Below are positions 26,676 through 35,243 of a stretch of 64,000 nt of DNA, piece by piece. Where the stretch lies: contig JANYHI010000042.1 in assembly GCA_025359125.1 (NCBI GenBank), forward strand, positions 1-64,000, in the 5' to 3' direction. The DNA is from Cytophagales bacterium (GTDB lineage Bacteria; Bacteroidota; Bacteroidia; Cytophagales; Cyclobacteriaceae). Both the position numbers and the translations under genes were made by a program. The stretch's first letter is position 1. Every line of letters begins with the position of its first letter. Under the pieces are notes generated by a model. That model worked only from the letters and a program-made list of their open reading frames with translations, made no database searches and was not told where the DNA came from.

Positions 26676-26897
26676 ATCTGTTGTCCGACTTTTCTACTGC
26701 TTTCTCTCCATCACTTACTTTTTTCAATATTTTGCTGTAAGTTTGAATTCAATTATAAATGCCTGTGAAGTTTTTTATTTCGTTTAACCTCGCTCAGAGC
26801 CTCGTTAAATAAATCGTGAATCCGCTTTGCGGGTTTATACCCCAAGCAAATCTTGGGTATTCTGTACATTCATTTTATTTAACAATCTATTTCAATC
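26676..26897. other. Spacer with two small hairpins upstream of the MATE gene
   Basis: AATCCGCTTTGCGGGTTT and ACCCCAAGCAAATCTTGGGT form two hairpins in a row (about 26818-26865). They could be a terminator for the LytTR gene or part of the leader of the exporter gene. No gene seen. Confidence 0.35.
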
Positions 26898-28304
26898 ATG
26901 ACAGCTTCTACAAAAAAGGCTTCGATATTTAATTTATTTAAACAGGCGGTGCTGGGCACCGAACAGAATTTTACAGAAGGCAGTATCAACCGCGCCATCT
27001 TTCTTTTATCTATACCTATGATTTTAGAAATGGCGATGGAATCGGTATTTGCTTTAGTAGATATATTTTTTGTGAGCCGACTCAACAGTAGCGATTCAGT
27101 CGCGGTAATTGGCCTGACAGAATCCATGTTGGCTATTGTGTATTCATTGGCCATGGGTATAAGCATGAGTGCTACTGCTATGGTGGCCAGGCGTGTGGGT
27201 GAAAAAGATACAGAAGGAGCTGCTGTGGCGGGTGTGCAAGCCATTTTTTTAGGCGTTGGTCTTTCTCTTCTTATCTCCTTATCGGGAGTGATTTTTTATA
27301 AAGACATTCTTCGATTGATGGGTGCTTCAGAATCGGTAATTGCAATTGGCTCTGGTTATACATTCTGGATGTTTGCCGGCAATATGTCTATTATGATGTT
27401 GTTTCTTATCAACGGTATTTTTCGCGGGGCTGGTAATGCAGCCATTGCCATGCGCTCGCTTTGGGTTGCGAATATCTTAAACATGATATTAGATCCTATT
27501 TTTATTTTTGGATGGGGACCTGTCCCTGCCTTTGGTGTGAAAGGTGCCGCCATTGCAACCAACATTGGCCGCAGTGTAGGTGTTGCATTTCAGTTGTATT
27601 ACTTGTTCTCATCTAAAGGAATTGTAAAATTGAACGCAAAGAATTTTGTGTTGGATTGGGAAGTGATCAAACGGTTGGTAAACGTTTCGCTTGGTGCAAC
27701 GGGTCAGTTTTTAATTAGCTCTGCCAGTTGGATTTTTTTGGCGCGCATCATTGCGCAATTTGGTAGTGCAGCCGTTGCGGGTTATACCATTGCTATTCGT
27801 GTAATCATTTTTACTATTCTTCCCTCGTGGGGAATGGCTAATGCAGCAGCCACTCTCGTTGGACAAAACCTAGGAGCTGGCCAACCCGAACGCGCAGAGA
27901 AATCTGTATGGAAGGCTGGCTTTATGAACATGGTGTTTCTCGGTTTGGTGTCTATTGTTTTCTATTTTGCTTCCGAAGCGATTTTAAAATTCTTTACACA
28001 AGATGTGGAAGTGATTGATTATGGAACCAGGTGTTTGCAGATTGTTGCCTTTGGGTACATCATGTATGGATATGGAATGGTGATCAGCCAATCGTTTAAT
28101 GGTGCAGGCGACACGAAGACACCAACCATACTAAGCTTCTGCGGATTCTGGTTATTTCAAATACCATTAGCTTATTTTTTAGCCATGAAAACGAACCTTC
28201 AAACAGATGGTGTTTTCTGGGCTATCGCTATTGCCGAATCGGCTATGGCCATTGCTGGCATCATAATTTTTAGAAGAGGAAACTGGAAGAAAGTAAAGAT
28301 TTAG
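26898..28304 (+). CDS. MATE-family multidrug exporter
   Basis: The 468-residue protein has about twelve membrane helices in two similar halves. Typical MATE segments are IPMILEMAMESVFALVDIFF near the N-terminus, GNAAIAMRSLWVANILNMIL, and in the second half GQNLGAGQPERAEKS and SQSFNGAGDTKTPT. Exporters of this family expel cationic drugs in exchange for Na+ or H+. An Nqr sodium pump is encoded in the same window, so Na+ coupling is possible. Confidence 0.93.
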   Translation: MTASTKKASIFNLFKQAVLGTEQNFTEGSINRAIFLLSIPMILEMAMESVFALVDIFFVSRLNSSDSVAVIGLTESMLAIVYSLAMGISMSATAMVARRVGEKDTEGAAVAGVQAIFLGVGLSLLISLSGVIFYKDILRLMGASESVIAIGSGYTFWMFAGNMSIMMLFLINGIFRGAGNAAIAMRSLWVANILNMILDPIFIFGWGPVPAFGVKGAAIATNIGRSVGVAFQLYYLFSSKGIVKLNAKNFVLDWEVIKRLVNVSLGATGQFLISSASWIFLARIIAQFGSAAVAGYTIAIRVIIFTILPSWGMANAAATLVGQNLGAGQPERAEKSVWKAGFMNMVFLGLVSIVFYFASEAILKFFTQDVEVIDYGTRCLQIVAFGYIMYGYGMVISQSFNGAGDTKTPTILSFCGFWLFQIPLAYFLAMKTNLQTDGVFWAIAIAESAMAIAGIIIFRRGNWKKVKI

Positions 28305-28376
28305 TTTTTGAAATGGGAATATTTATAATCTTTGCTTTGTCTAAAATCAAAAACTTATTAACTTATTTCTCCAACT

Positions 28377-28883
28377 ATGAGCAATCAAAATCAAACCATG
28401 CGAATTTATCATCGGTATCTTGGGTTTTTTCTGGCCGGCATAATGGCCATTTATGCAGTTAGCGGTGTGTTGATGATCTTTCGAGATACAGATTTTTTAA
28501 AATTCGATAAGATCAATACGGTAACTATTCCTGTAGACACAAAACTTGAAGATGTAGGACGCGCGCTAAGAATTCGCGAGTTTAAAGTTGATAAAGAAGA
28601 AGGTGGTGTACTCTATTTCCGCCAGGGAAATTATAACATCGCCACGGGTGTTGCTACTCTTACCTCGAAAGAATGGCCAACAGCATTAGAGAAACTTACC
28701 GATCTTCATAAGGCAACTACTAAAAGCCCATTGTTTTTTTTAAACATCTTCTTTGGAGCTTCTTTGTTGTTTTTTGTGGTATCTGCTTTTTACATGTTTA
28801 TGCCTTCTTCAGATGTTTTTAAGAAAGGATTATACTTTACAATAGGAGGTGCAGCACTGGTTTTAATTATGCTTTTGTTTTAA
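28377..28883 (+). CDS. PepSY-associated membrane protein
   Basis: The 168-residue protein has an N-terminal helix in the pattern RIYHRYLGFFLAGIMAIYAVSG typical of PepSY-TM proteins, a soluble middle part of about 75 residues and two C-terminal helices. The role is unknown; relatives often accompany iron or reductase systems. Confidence 0.7.
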   Translation: MSNQNQTMRIYHRYLGFFLAGIMAIYAVSGVLMIFRDTDFLKFDKINTVTIPVDTKLEDVGRALRIREFKVDKEEGGVLYFRQGNYNIATGVATLTSKEWPTALEKLTDLHKATTKSPLFFLNIFFGASLLFFVVSAFYMFMPSSDVFKKGLYFTIGGAALVLIMLLF

Positions 28884-28898
28884 GGCTAGCCGATTATT

Positions 28899-28936
28899 AA
28901 AAAAATAGTTATTCCAACAGGGGTAACTATTTTTTT
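28899..28936. terminator. Bidirectional terminator
   Basis: AAAAAAATAGTTA (28899-28911) is the exact inverse of TAACTATTTTTTT (28924-28936). It serves the two convergent genes on either side. Confidence 0.85.
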
Positions 28937-28937
28937 G

Positions 28938-29204
28938 CTAGGATGATTTCTTTTTAAAGGCAGCATTTAATGCTTTATTCAATTCTTCTCTAGCTTTCTT
29001 TAAGCTCTCTTCTACTTCCTTCCAGCGCTCTTTGTTTTCAGCCTCACTTTTTAGTTTTTCTGCAGCCACTTTCAACTCTTCAAATTTACTCTTTAAATCT
29101 GCCTCTACTCGTGTGCCTGCATCTTTGGCTTCTACCAAAAATTGATCAAACTTCTTCCCGAAGTCTTTAAAGAATTTCTCTGCAGGTCCTTTTTGATTTT
29201 CCAT
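28938..29204 (-). CDS. Small helical, highly charged protein
   Basis: The 88-residue protein consists almost wholly of K, E and A-rich helix (FKKDFGKKFDQFL-like start, KLKSEAENKERWKEVEESLK). It is likely a coiled coil with no membrane segment. Family not recognised. Confidence 0.7.
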   Translation of the reverse strand: MENQKGPAEKFFKDFGKKFDQFLVEAKDAGTRVEADLKSKFEELKVAAEKLKSEAENKERWKEVEESLKKAREELNKALNAAFKKKSS

Positions 29205-29338
29205 TTGATTTTACAATTTATTCAAACTAGACAAATATCTTCAGTTGACAAAAGTAAATTCAAGTTAAATTATGGATTAGAAACTTGCTTGGTTAGCAGG
29301 GTTGCTTAAATTTGATCATCAAAAAAAACTGGTCGCTT

Positions 29339-29479
29339 GTGAAGATTAGAACTTTCATTTTTATTTTTCTCTGCTTGTTTGTGGGGCTGTCATGTGCCCA
29401 CCACAGCAACGGGTATCAGCCTAAATACAAAAAACCAAATCCAAATAAACCATTGCCCTGTCCGCAAAAAGATTGTTGA
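29339..29479 (+). CDS. 46-residue lipoprotein candidate before cmk
   Basis: A GTG start gives a basic N-terminus, a hydrophobic stretch TFIFIFLCLFVGL and then SCAHH, so the cysteine near residue 19 could be a lipidation site. The mature part is short, basic and proline-rich (KYKKPNPNKPLPCPQKDC). The stop is three bases before cmk. Small lipoproteins of this kind are common in Bacteroidota but have no known role. Confidence 0.5.
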   Translation: MKIRTFIFIFLCLFVGLSCAHHSNGYQPKYKKPNPNKPLPCPQKDC

Positions 29480-29482
29480 CCC

Positions 29483-30181
29483 ATGCGCAAAATTATCATA
29501 GCCATTGATGGATATTCTGCATGTGGTAAAAGCACCACGGCAAAAGAAGTGGCGCGTGAGTTAGGTTATAAGTACATTGATTCGGGTGCTATGTACCGGG
29601 CGGTAACGCTCTATTTTTTAGATCACCTGGTGGCGTTTACCAACCCGAAGGAGGTAGACAAAGCACTTCAAAATATCAGCCTTGCTTTTCGGGTAAATGC
29701 AAAAGGAGTTTCGGAAATATTTTTGAATGGCATTAATGTAGAGCAAAGCATTCGCAAGATGCGCATTTCAGAAAATGTAAGTCCGGTTAGTACGATCAAA
29801 GAAGTTAGACAAGCGATGGTTGCCCTGCAGCGTAAGCTTGGCAAAGACAAAGGTGTAGTAATGGATGGCCGCGACATTGGTTCAGTCGTTTTTCCAGATG
29901 CGGAGCTAAAGCTTTTCTTAACTGCTGATATTTTGGTTCGAGCCATCCGCAGGCAAAAGGAATTGTTAGAAAGAGAAGATTTGGTAGATGTTGACACGAT
30001 CATTCAAAACCTTCAACAGCGAGATCAAATTGATAGCACGCGTAAAGAAAGCCCCTTGGTTCGCCCGGCCGACTCGGTTGAAATTAATACCACCCATATA
30101 ACTATTGATGAACAGGTGGATGAGGTGATTCGGTTAGCCCTATCTAAGATTGTTGCCGCTGGTAAAAGAAAATTTACCTAA
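29483..30181 (+). CDS. cmk: Cytidylate kinase
   Basis: The 232-residue enzyme phosphorylates CMP and dCMP. It shows the P-loop IAIDGYSACGKSTTAK, DSGAMYRAVTLYFL, MDGRDIGSVVFPDAELKLFL and RDQIDSTRKESPLVRP. The length is normal for the long Cmk form. Confidence 0.96.
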   Translation: MRKIIIAIDGYSACGKSTTAKEVARELGYKYIDSGAMYRAVTLYFLDHLVAFTNPKEVDKALQNISLAFRVNAKGVSEIFLNGINVEQSIRKMRISENVSPVSTIKEVRQAMVALQRKLGKDKGVVMDGRDIGSVVFPDAELKLFLTADILVRAIRRQKELLEREDLVDVDTIIQNLQQRDQIDSTRKESPLVRPADSVEINTTHITIDEQVDEVIRLALSKIVAAGKRKFT

Positions 30182-30194
30182 AATTAGAAAGTAG

Positions 30195-30656
30195 TTAATT
30201 CCCAGAACCATAAGGTAATCCATCACCCGCTAAACGTGCTAAGTTTTTTAATGCCAAAGGAAATTTAGTTTGATATTCCTTTTTTAGAACTAGCCCATAG
30301 ATTTAAGATAAAAATCCGGTGCAGATTACTTCGTGATTAATAATACAACTTTTATCCGTAGTAATTAAAGTATGAACAAACGTCATTTGTGCACCGAACA
30401 AACTGGTTACTTCTGTGTAACTTTTGAATCGACTTTCCTCTGTAAAAACCATATCGAATTCCATTCCACTAGGAGCCGTATTAATACCGGTTGTTCCTAC
30501 ACGGAATGGGCCATTTAATTTTATTTTTCCAACTAAAGGATCCCAGCTAGGAGCAATATCTGTTGCCTCATACCATTTCCATACTGTTTCGGCTGATGCG
30601 GTGGTGTTTTCGCTTCAAAAAAAGTTGGTCAATATACTATCAGCTCTAAACGTCAC
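30195..30656 (-). pseudogene. Decayed SRPBCC (START-like) gene
   Basis: The minus strand reads TTASAETVWKWYEATDIAPS, then WDPLVGKIKLNGPFRVGTTG and a SYTEVTSLFGAQMTFVHTL core, as in SRPBCC/polyketide-cyclase-like proteins. An in-frame TAA at 30303-30305 is followed in the same frame by IYGLVLKKEYQTKFPLALKN to a stop at 30195-30197. The 5' end is also broken by a frame change at a T run near 30617. It is a pseudogene, not two genes. Confidence 0.75.
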
Positions 30657-30866
30657 CTTTCCCGAGATTTTTGCCGCTGGTAGTAGAAAGGGTTAAACCG
30701 CCTTTAAGATACAGCCGGAGTACCCGAGGTTGGGAGATTTGTGGAGAAATAAAGTAGTCTATGTTTAATTTTTATTTGCCAGGTGTGTGTATTATTTCAA
30801 CCCTACATTTACTACATCATTTTATTTTTTAGGAATGATAGCTTGATAGTTTGAGGTTTATAAAAA

Positions 30867-30894
30867 AAATGGGTTGCCGAAGGGCAACCCATTT
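30867..30894 (-). terminator. Terminator of the ice-binding-like gene
   Basis: AAATGGGTTGCC and GGCAACCCATTT pair perfectly around GAAG. On the minus strand it is followed by a T run. Confidence 0.9.
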
Positions 30895-30912
30895 AAATTT
30901 CTTAATAATTAT

Positions 30913-32616
30913 TTACTGTGGTTTCGTAATAGCATTGCTATCTAATATCACAGCTGTTTGTGCAAGAGCTCTGCCATTCATAGAAGCACCTGTTTTAAAG
31001 GTAACGCCCGTTTTCGATAAGATGATTCCTTCAAAATGAGAGGTAGTTCCGACAGAAACAGTACCTGCAACTTGCCAGAAAATATTCTTTGCTAGTGCTC
31101 CACCCATCAGTGTAATATTTACTGCATTGCTCACAGTTAAATCACCTGCAACCTGAAATATCCAAACATCATTAGCACCACCTGAAATAGTAACATCTGA
31201 TGGAAGGGTTACTGTGTTAGTCCATTTGTAAAGACCAGCACCCAGCGTTTGACCTCCAATATTTCCTGTTCCCAATTCAGAGAAATCTGGTGAAGGGCGA
31301 CCCGCTGCATCGTTGTAGGCAGTAATCATATCAGCAACTGCTGTTGTCAAATTAATTGGTGTAGGACTCGCCTGATCTGCGGCATATATTTTCCCTGTCA
31401 CTTGTGGTGAAGTTGCATAGCCTGTTGCGTCTGTCAATGAAAATCCAGTGATGAAAGATTCTGCAGCCGGGCTTAAACCCATATCTCCAGTAATGGCAGA
31501 TGTAGGACTGTTATTGATAGCTGTCTTAGCAAGGATTACATAATTAATGGAAGAACCTAGATTAACTACTGCTTGAGCTGCTGAAGCGCTAGTGCCAGTT
31601 GTAAAACTCCATACAGTGTTTGCGGCAAGCGCATTCCCCGATAAATCCTTGGCTCCGATAGTTACCGTTGCAGTGTATACAAGACTAGCACTTAGCAAGG
31701 CAGATGATGTGAACTTCGCTGTATTTCCAGAATATGAAACTGTACCTGCAACAGCTGTTGTTCCCTGTTTCAACATAAAGGTAGAAGTCGTAATCGTTAA
31801 GGGATCCATTGGTTTACTAAAAGTAAGTGTAACAGCCTTATTCGTGGCCACACCTGTCGCATTGTTCAATGGATCGGTTGCATTTACTATTGGTGGAGAT
31901 GTGTCTTTGGTGGTGAAACTAAAAAGATAATTTGCAGCAATGGTATTACCCGCCAAGTCTTTTGCACCTGTAGTAATGGTAGCAGTATAAACTGTATTTG
32001 AGGAAAGTGCGCTAGATGGGGTAAAGGTTGCTTTTGATGCCGCATAAGTTACCAAACCGGCTACAGCTGTGGTTCCTTGCTTTAAAGTAAAAGTAACAGG
32101 AGTGATTGAGGTAGCATCCATAGCTTCACTAAAAGTAACAACCACTAAGTGGTCAAGAGTTACACCCGTTGCGTTGTTTAAAGGATCTGTTAACGTAGCA
32201 GTGGGTTTAGTTACATCTGGTGCAGCACCTGTGGTGAAGGTCCATACATAATTACTAGCCAATGTAGTTCCGGCAGCATCTTTCACGCCAGTTTTAAGAG
32301 TGGCGGTATAAGTTGTGTTTGGTAAAAAATTAGCAGAAGGAGAAAACAGTGCTGTTGAGTCAACTGCTGATACCGTACCTGCTACTGCAGTGGTTCCTTG
32401 TTGCAAACTAAATGTTTCGCTTGTAATAGAAGCAACACTCAATGCCGCACTGAATTTTGCGGAAACCTTACCATTCAAAACTACTCCGGTGGCGCTGCTA
32501 ATTGGATTGGTTGAAATCACTCTTGGACGCACTGCCGGATCATCATCCTTTTTGCAGCCACCCATTATTACAGCCACTAGCATAGCTACGATTGCGATTA
32601 CATTTCTTGTTTTCAT
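30913..32616 (-). CDS. Lipoprotein with three Ig-like domains and an ice-binding (DUF3494) domain
   Basis: From ATG 32616 the protein has 567 residues. A lipoprotein signal (MLVAVIMGGCKKDDD) is followed by three Big_5-type Ig-like repeats of about 105 residues. Each has a 'NNATGV' style start, a QGTTAVAG centre and an end in W(T/S)FTTG. A C-terminal DUF3494 ice-binding-like domain follows (from about SSINYVILAKTAINNSPTSA to the end). DUF3494 proteins bind or structure ice, though relatives also serve as adhesins. An earlier in-frame ATG at 32670 would spoil the signal peptide. Confidence 0.92.
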   Translation of the reverse strand: MKTRNVIAIVAMLVAVIMGGCKKDDDPAVRPRVISTNPISSATGVVLNGKVSAKFSAALSVASITSETFSLQQGTTAVAGTVSAVDSTALFSPSANFLPNTTYTATLKTGVKDAAGTTLASNYVWTFTTGAAPDVTKPTATLTDPLNNATGVTLDHLVVVTFSEAMDATSITPVTFTLKQGTTAVAGLVTYAASKATFTPSSALSSNTVYTATITTGAKDLAGNTIAANYLFSFTTKDTSPPIVNATDPLNNATGVATNKAVTLTFSKPMDPLTITTSTFMLKQGTTAVAGTVSYSGNTAKFTSSALLSASLVYTATVTIGAKDLSGNALAANTVWSFTTGTSASAAQAVVNLGSSINYVILAKTAINNSPTSAITGDMGLSPAAESFITGFSLTDATGYATSPQVTGKIYAADQASPTPINLTTAVADMITAYNDAAGRPSPDFSELGTGNIGGQTLGAGLYKWTNTVTLPSDVTISGGANDVWIFQVAGDLTVSNAVNITLMGGALAKNIFWQVAGTVSVGTTSHFEGIILSKTGVTFKTGASMNGRALAQTAVILDSNAITKPQ

Positions 32617-32829
32617 TTTTTTAAATTTAGAGAAGATAGTGCTTTCTTGTACTTCAAGAATATGCCACAAAAGTCGCTTGACTGCCCGAGCTATCTGTTA
32701 CATTCTTGTTGATGAAGATTACACATATCGCAGAAATGAGAACATTACTCAAAGATTCTGATTAAAAACAGGCCCTGCATATTAAGTAATGCTTGCTACT
32801 TAAATATATCATTGGTAATAGCAACAACT

Positions 32830-33366
32830 AATGTCAAGCTTTATCATGATAAAGAATTTTTCAATAACTATAATCAGGGTTACCGAAATATTGTGACAAC
32901 CCATAATAGGAATAGAAACAAGTGCTGTAAACTTCTTTTAATAAAAAGAGTATTTTTGTAAAAATGATTTAGGGTTATCGAAATATCTGTCAAGCACTTT
33001 TAGAAACCACCTCAAAAAGTGTCAAGTAATTTTAGGAAGGTTCAACTAGTTAAACTCCATCAAATGAAAAATAAAGCACCTCCTGTCATCCAGGTTTAGG
33101 AATACAGTTAAGCACTGTCAACCTGTTTTAGGAATAAGCTCAACCGCTGTATTCTAAATACAGGAATACCGTTGAGAAGCGTAACCCGAATTCAGGAATA
33201 ACAGTCCAAGTCGTAAACCTAATCCAGAAATAACAAGTTAAACCTGTCGGTTCTTTTAGGAAGAGTAAAAACATTTGTAACATTGAACTAGGATTAAGCT
33301 CTAACCCTGTAAAACACTTTTAGTAACTACCCTTAAAAGTGTCAAGTAATTTTAGGAAGGTTCACT
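32830..33366. repeat. Degenerate tandem array, 32-bp period, about 17 units
   Basis: The core pattern TGT(A/C)AA, five variable bases, TTT, AGGAATA recurs with its AGGAA anchor at 32876, 32908, 32940, 32971, 33002, 33034, 33067, 33098, 33130, 33162, 33194, 33226, 33258, 33290, 33322 and 33354, with a weaker one near 32846. Spacing is 31-33, mostly exactly 32. There are no spacers, so it is not CRISPR, and 32 is not a multiple of three, so it is not coding. Function unknown. Confidence 0.85.
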
Positions 33367-33659
33367 TTGCTGAACAAGATCGGTGCTTAGTTGTGCGTGA
33401 TCAGTCTTTTCTTGACTGTTATCGCTGCTTTGTTGACCATGATTGGTATGTTCTTTGCTGTTGCCGATGCCTTCTGTGATGTGATCAGTGCGTTCTTCAC
33501 CGTTGATGATGCCTTATGTGTTGTGATTGGTGCATTCTTCACCGCCATCGCTACTTTGTTGAGCATGATCGGTACCTTGTTGACTGTGATTAGTGCGCTG
33601 TTGACCGCAATTGGTGCTTCGTTTATCACGGCAGATGCTCGGTTGTACCGAACAGGTGC
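33366..33659. repeat. Tandem array, exact 21-bp period, 14 units
   Basis: Fourteen units of exactly 21 bases run from 33366 to 33659 without a single indel. The consensus is YTTGTTGACC followed by GTGATYGGTGC. The units have diverged in sequence, but the length is fixed. Because 21 is a multiple of three, long frames are open on both strands (seven-residue repeats); I do not consider them genes. The array begins where the 32-bp array ends. Confidence 0.88.
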
Positions 33660-33782
33660 TTAGCAGATGTATTAAGCGACTCGATTAGGTGCTATCTGAG
33701 AATGTTGCCGAAGTAAAAAGAGAGGGTTAAGCGGCCTATTTAATAACTTCTCGTCACTTCTAATTTCTTCGATTTTAAGTGC

Positions 33783-33812
33783 TTTGTAGCGTGGATTTAA
33801 TTGCTAATTTTG
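33783..33812 (+). promoter_or_regulatory. Promoter of the nqr operon
   Basis: TTTG at 33783-33786 and TAATTTTG at 33805-33812 with an 18-base spacer fit the Bacteroidota consensus. The start codon is at 33868. Confidence 0.65.
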
Positions 33813-33867
33813 CCGCAACCCCACTGCTACAGTGGGTATTTTTAACCTAACTTATTGCCAACCACAC

Positions 33868-35232
33868 ATGGGCAAATTAATCCGATTAAAGAAAGGCTTT
33901 ACCATTAACCTGGCGGGCAAAGCTGCCCCCAAAGTGGTAGAGACCGAACAACCCGAAACATTTGTTATTAAGCCAACAGATTTCTTTGGCACCTACATGC
34001 CAAAGCCAGTAGTAAAAGAAGGAGATACTGTAAAAGCAGGCACCGTTCTTTTTCATGATAAAAAGCATGAAAATGTAATGTACACCTCACCCGTAAGCGG
34101 AGAGATTGTAGAAATTAAGCGTGGCGAAAAGCGCAAGCTTTTAGAGATCAAGATTTTGGCCGACAAAAAAGTTGAACACGAGCCGTTCAAAAAATATTCT
34201 GTTTCAGAGATTGCCAATCTTTCAATAGCCGATTTAAAAGATCAGCTATTAAAGTCAGGCGTTTGGCCTATGTTAGTTCAACGTCCTTTTGGCGTGGTGG
34301 CAGATCCTGCAGTCACGCCAAAAGCAATTCACATTTCTGCTTTTGACACCCATCCTTTGGCACCTGATTATTCAATTTTATACAAAGGACAAGATCAATT
34401 TTTTCAAGTAGGGGTAGATGTTTTGAAGAAACTCACCTCTGGTGCAGTGCACGTTAATACACACACTACGAGCGAAATCTCAACCGTTTTCTCGCAGGTA
34501 AAAGGGGCAGAGGTAAATAAGTTTTCAGGGCCACATCCGGTGGGTTGCGTGGGTGTTCAAATTCATCATATCGATCCCATCAATAAAGGTCAGATTGTTT
34601 GGACAATTACTCCTGCCGGTGTTATTCAAATCGGCAAACTTTTCCTTAACGGGATTTATGATGCCTCTAAGTTAATAGCGGTAACAGGCTCTGAAGTTAA
34701 AAATCCGCAGTACTACAAAACATATACGGGCGCATCGGTAAAAAAATTGCTTGAAAATAATTTAAAACAAGATCACGTTCGTGTGATTTCCGGAAATCCT
34801 TTAACAGGAATTTCCATTGGAAAAGAGGGTCATCTTGGATTTTTCGATCAGCAGCTCTCTGTTTTGCCTGAGGGCGACTATGCAGAGTTTATTGGATGGA
34901 TTACACCCGGAGAACGCAAGCTAAGTTTCCACCGTGCCATCGGGTTGTTCTCATTCCTTTCTCCTAATAAAGAAAGAGTGGTTGATACCAATACCCACGG
35001 AGAGCCACGTTCTTTTGTGCAAACCGGAATATTCGAGCAAGTAACACCGATGGATGTTTTGCCAACCTACTTGCTAAAAAGCATTTTAGCAGAAGACATT
35101 GATGAAATGGAGGCATTGGGTATTTACGAAGTGATTGAAGAAGATCTAGCGCTTTGCGAATTTGTAGATGTATCCAAACACAAAGTTCAAGAGATTTTGA
35201 GAGAGGGAATAGAATTAGTTCAACATAGTTAA
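33868..35232 (+). CDS. nqrA: Na+-pumping NADH:quinone reductase subunit A
   Basis: The 454-residue protein starts MGKLIRLKKGFTINLAGKAA, typical of NqrA, and has the biotinyl-like region GDTVKAGTVLFHDKKHENVM. NqrA lies on the cytoplasmic side of the complex and takes part in quinone binding. The ATG at 33868 was chosen over an upstream in-frame codon because the family starts here. Confidence 0.96.
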   Translation: MGKLIRLKKGFTINLAGKAAPKVVETEQPETFVIKPTDFFGTYMPKPVVKEGDTVKAGTVLFHDKKHENVMYTSPVSGEIVEIKRGEKRKLLEIKILADKKVEHEPFKKYSVSEIANLSIADLKDQLLKSGVWPMLVQRPFGVVADPAVTPKAIHISAFDTHPLAPDYSILYKGQDQFFQVGVDVLKKLTSGAVHVNTHTTSEISTVFSQVKGAEVNKFSGPHPVGCVGVQIHHIDPINKGQIVWTITPAGVIQIGKLFLNGIYDASKLIAVTGSEVKNPQYYKTYTGASVKKLLENNLKQDHVRVISGNPLTGISIGKEGHLGFFDQQLSVLPEGDYAEFIGWITPGERKLSFHRAIGLFSFLSPNKERVVDTNTHGEPRSFVQTGIFEQVTPMDVLPTYLLKSILAEDIDEMEALGIYEVIEEDLALCEFVDVSKHKVQEILREGIELVQHS

Positions 35233-35243
35233 TTAAGCGGTCA

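Noticed and set aside
30152-30680. Short direct repeat TTGCCGCTGGTA at the end of cmk and near 30668
   Set aside because: Twelve bases only, without flanking similarity. Probably chance.
32830-33366. TGTCAA words in the 32-bp units read as TTGACA -35 boxes on the minus strand
   Set aside because: Bacteroidota promoters use TTG/TAnnTTTG, and no -10 elements stand at proper distance. They are part of the repeat.
32830-33659. CRISPR array
   Set aside because: Units are contiguous and diverged, without unique spacers, and no cas genes are near.
33391-33663. 90-codon frame of seven-residue hydrophobic repeats (and an 80-codon frame on the other strand)
   Set aside because: Both frames follow automatically from a stop-free 21-bp tandem repeat. 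There is no promoter or convincing start, and no family likeness.
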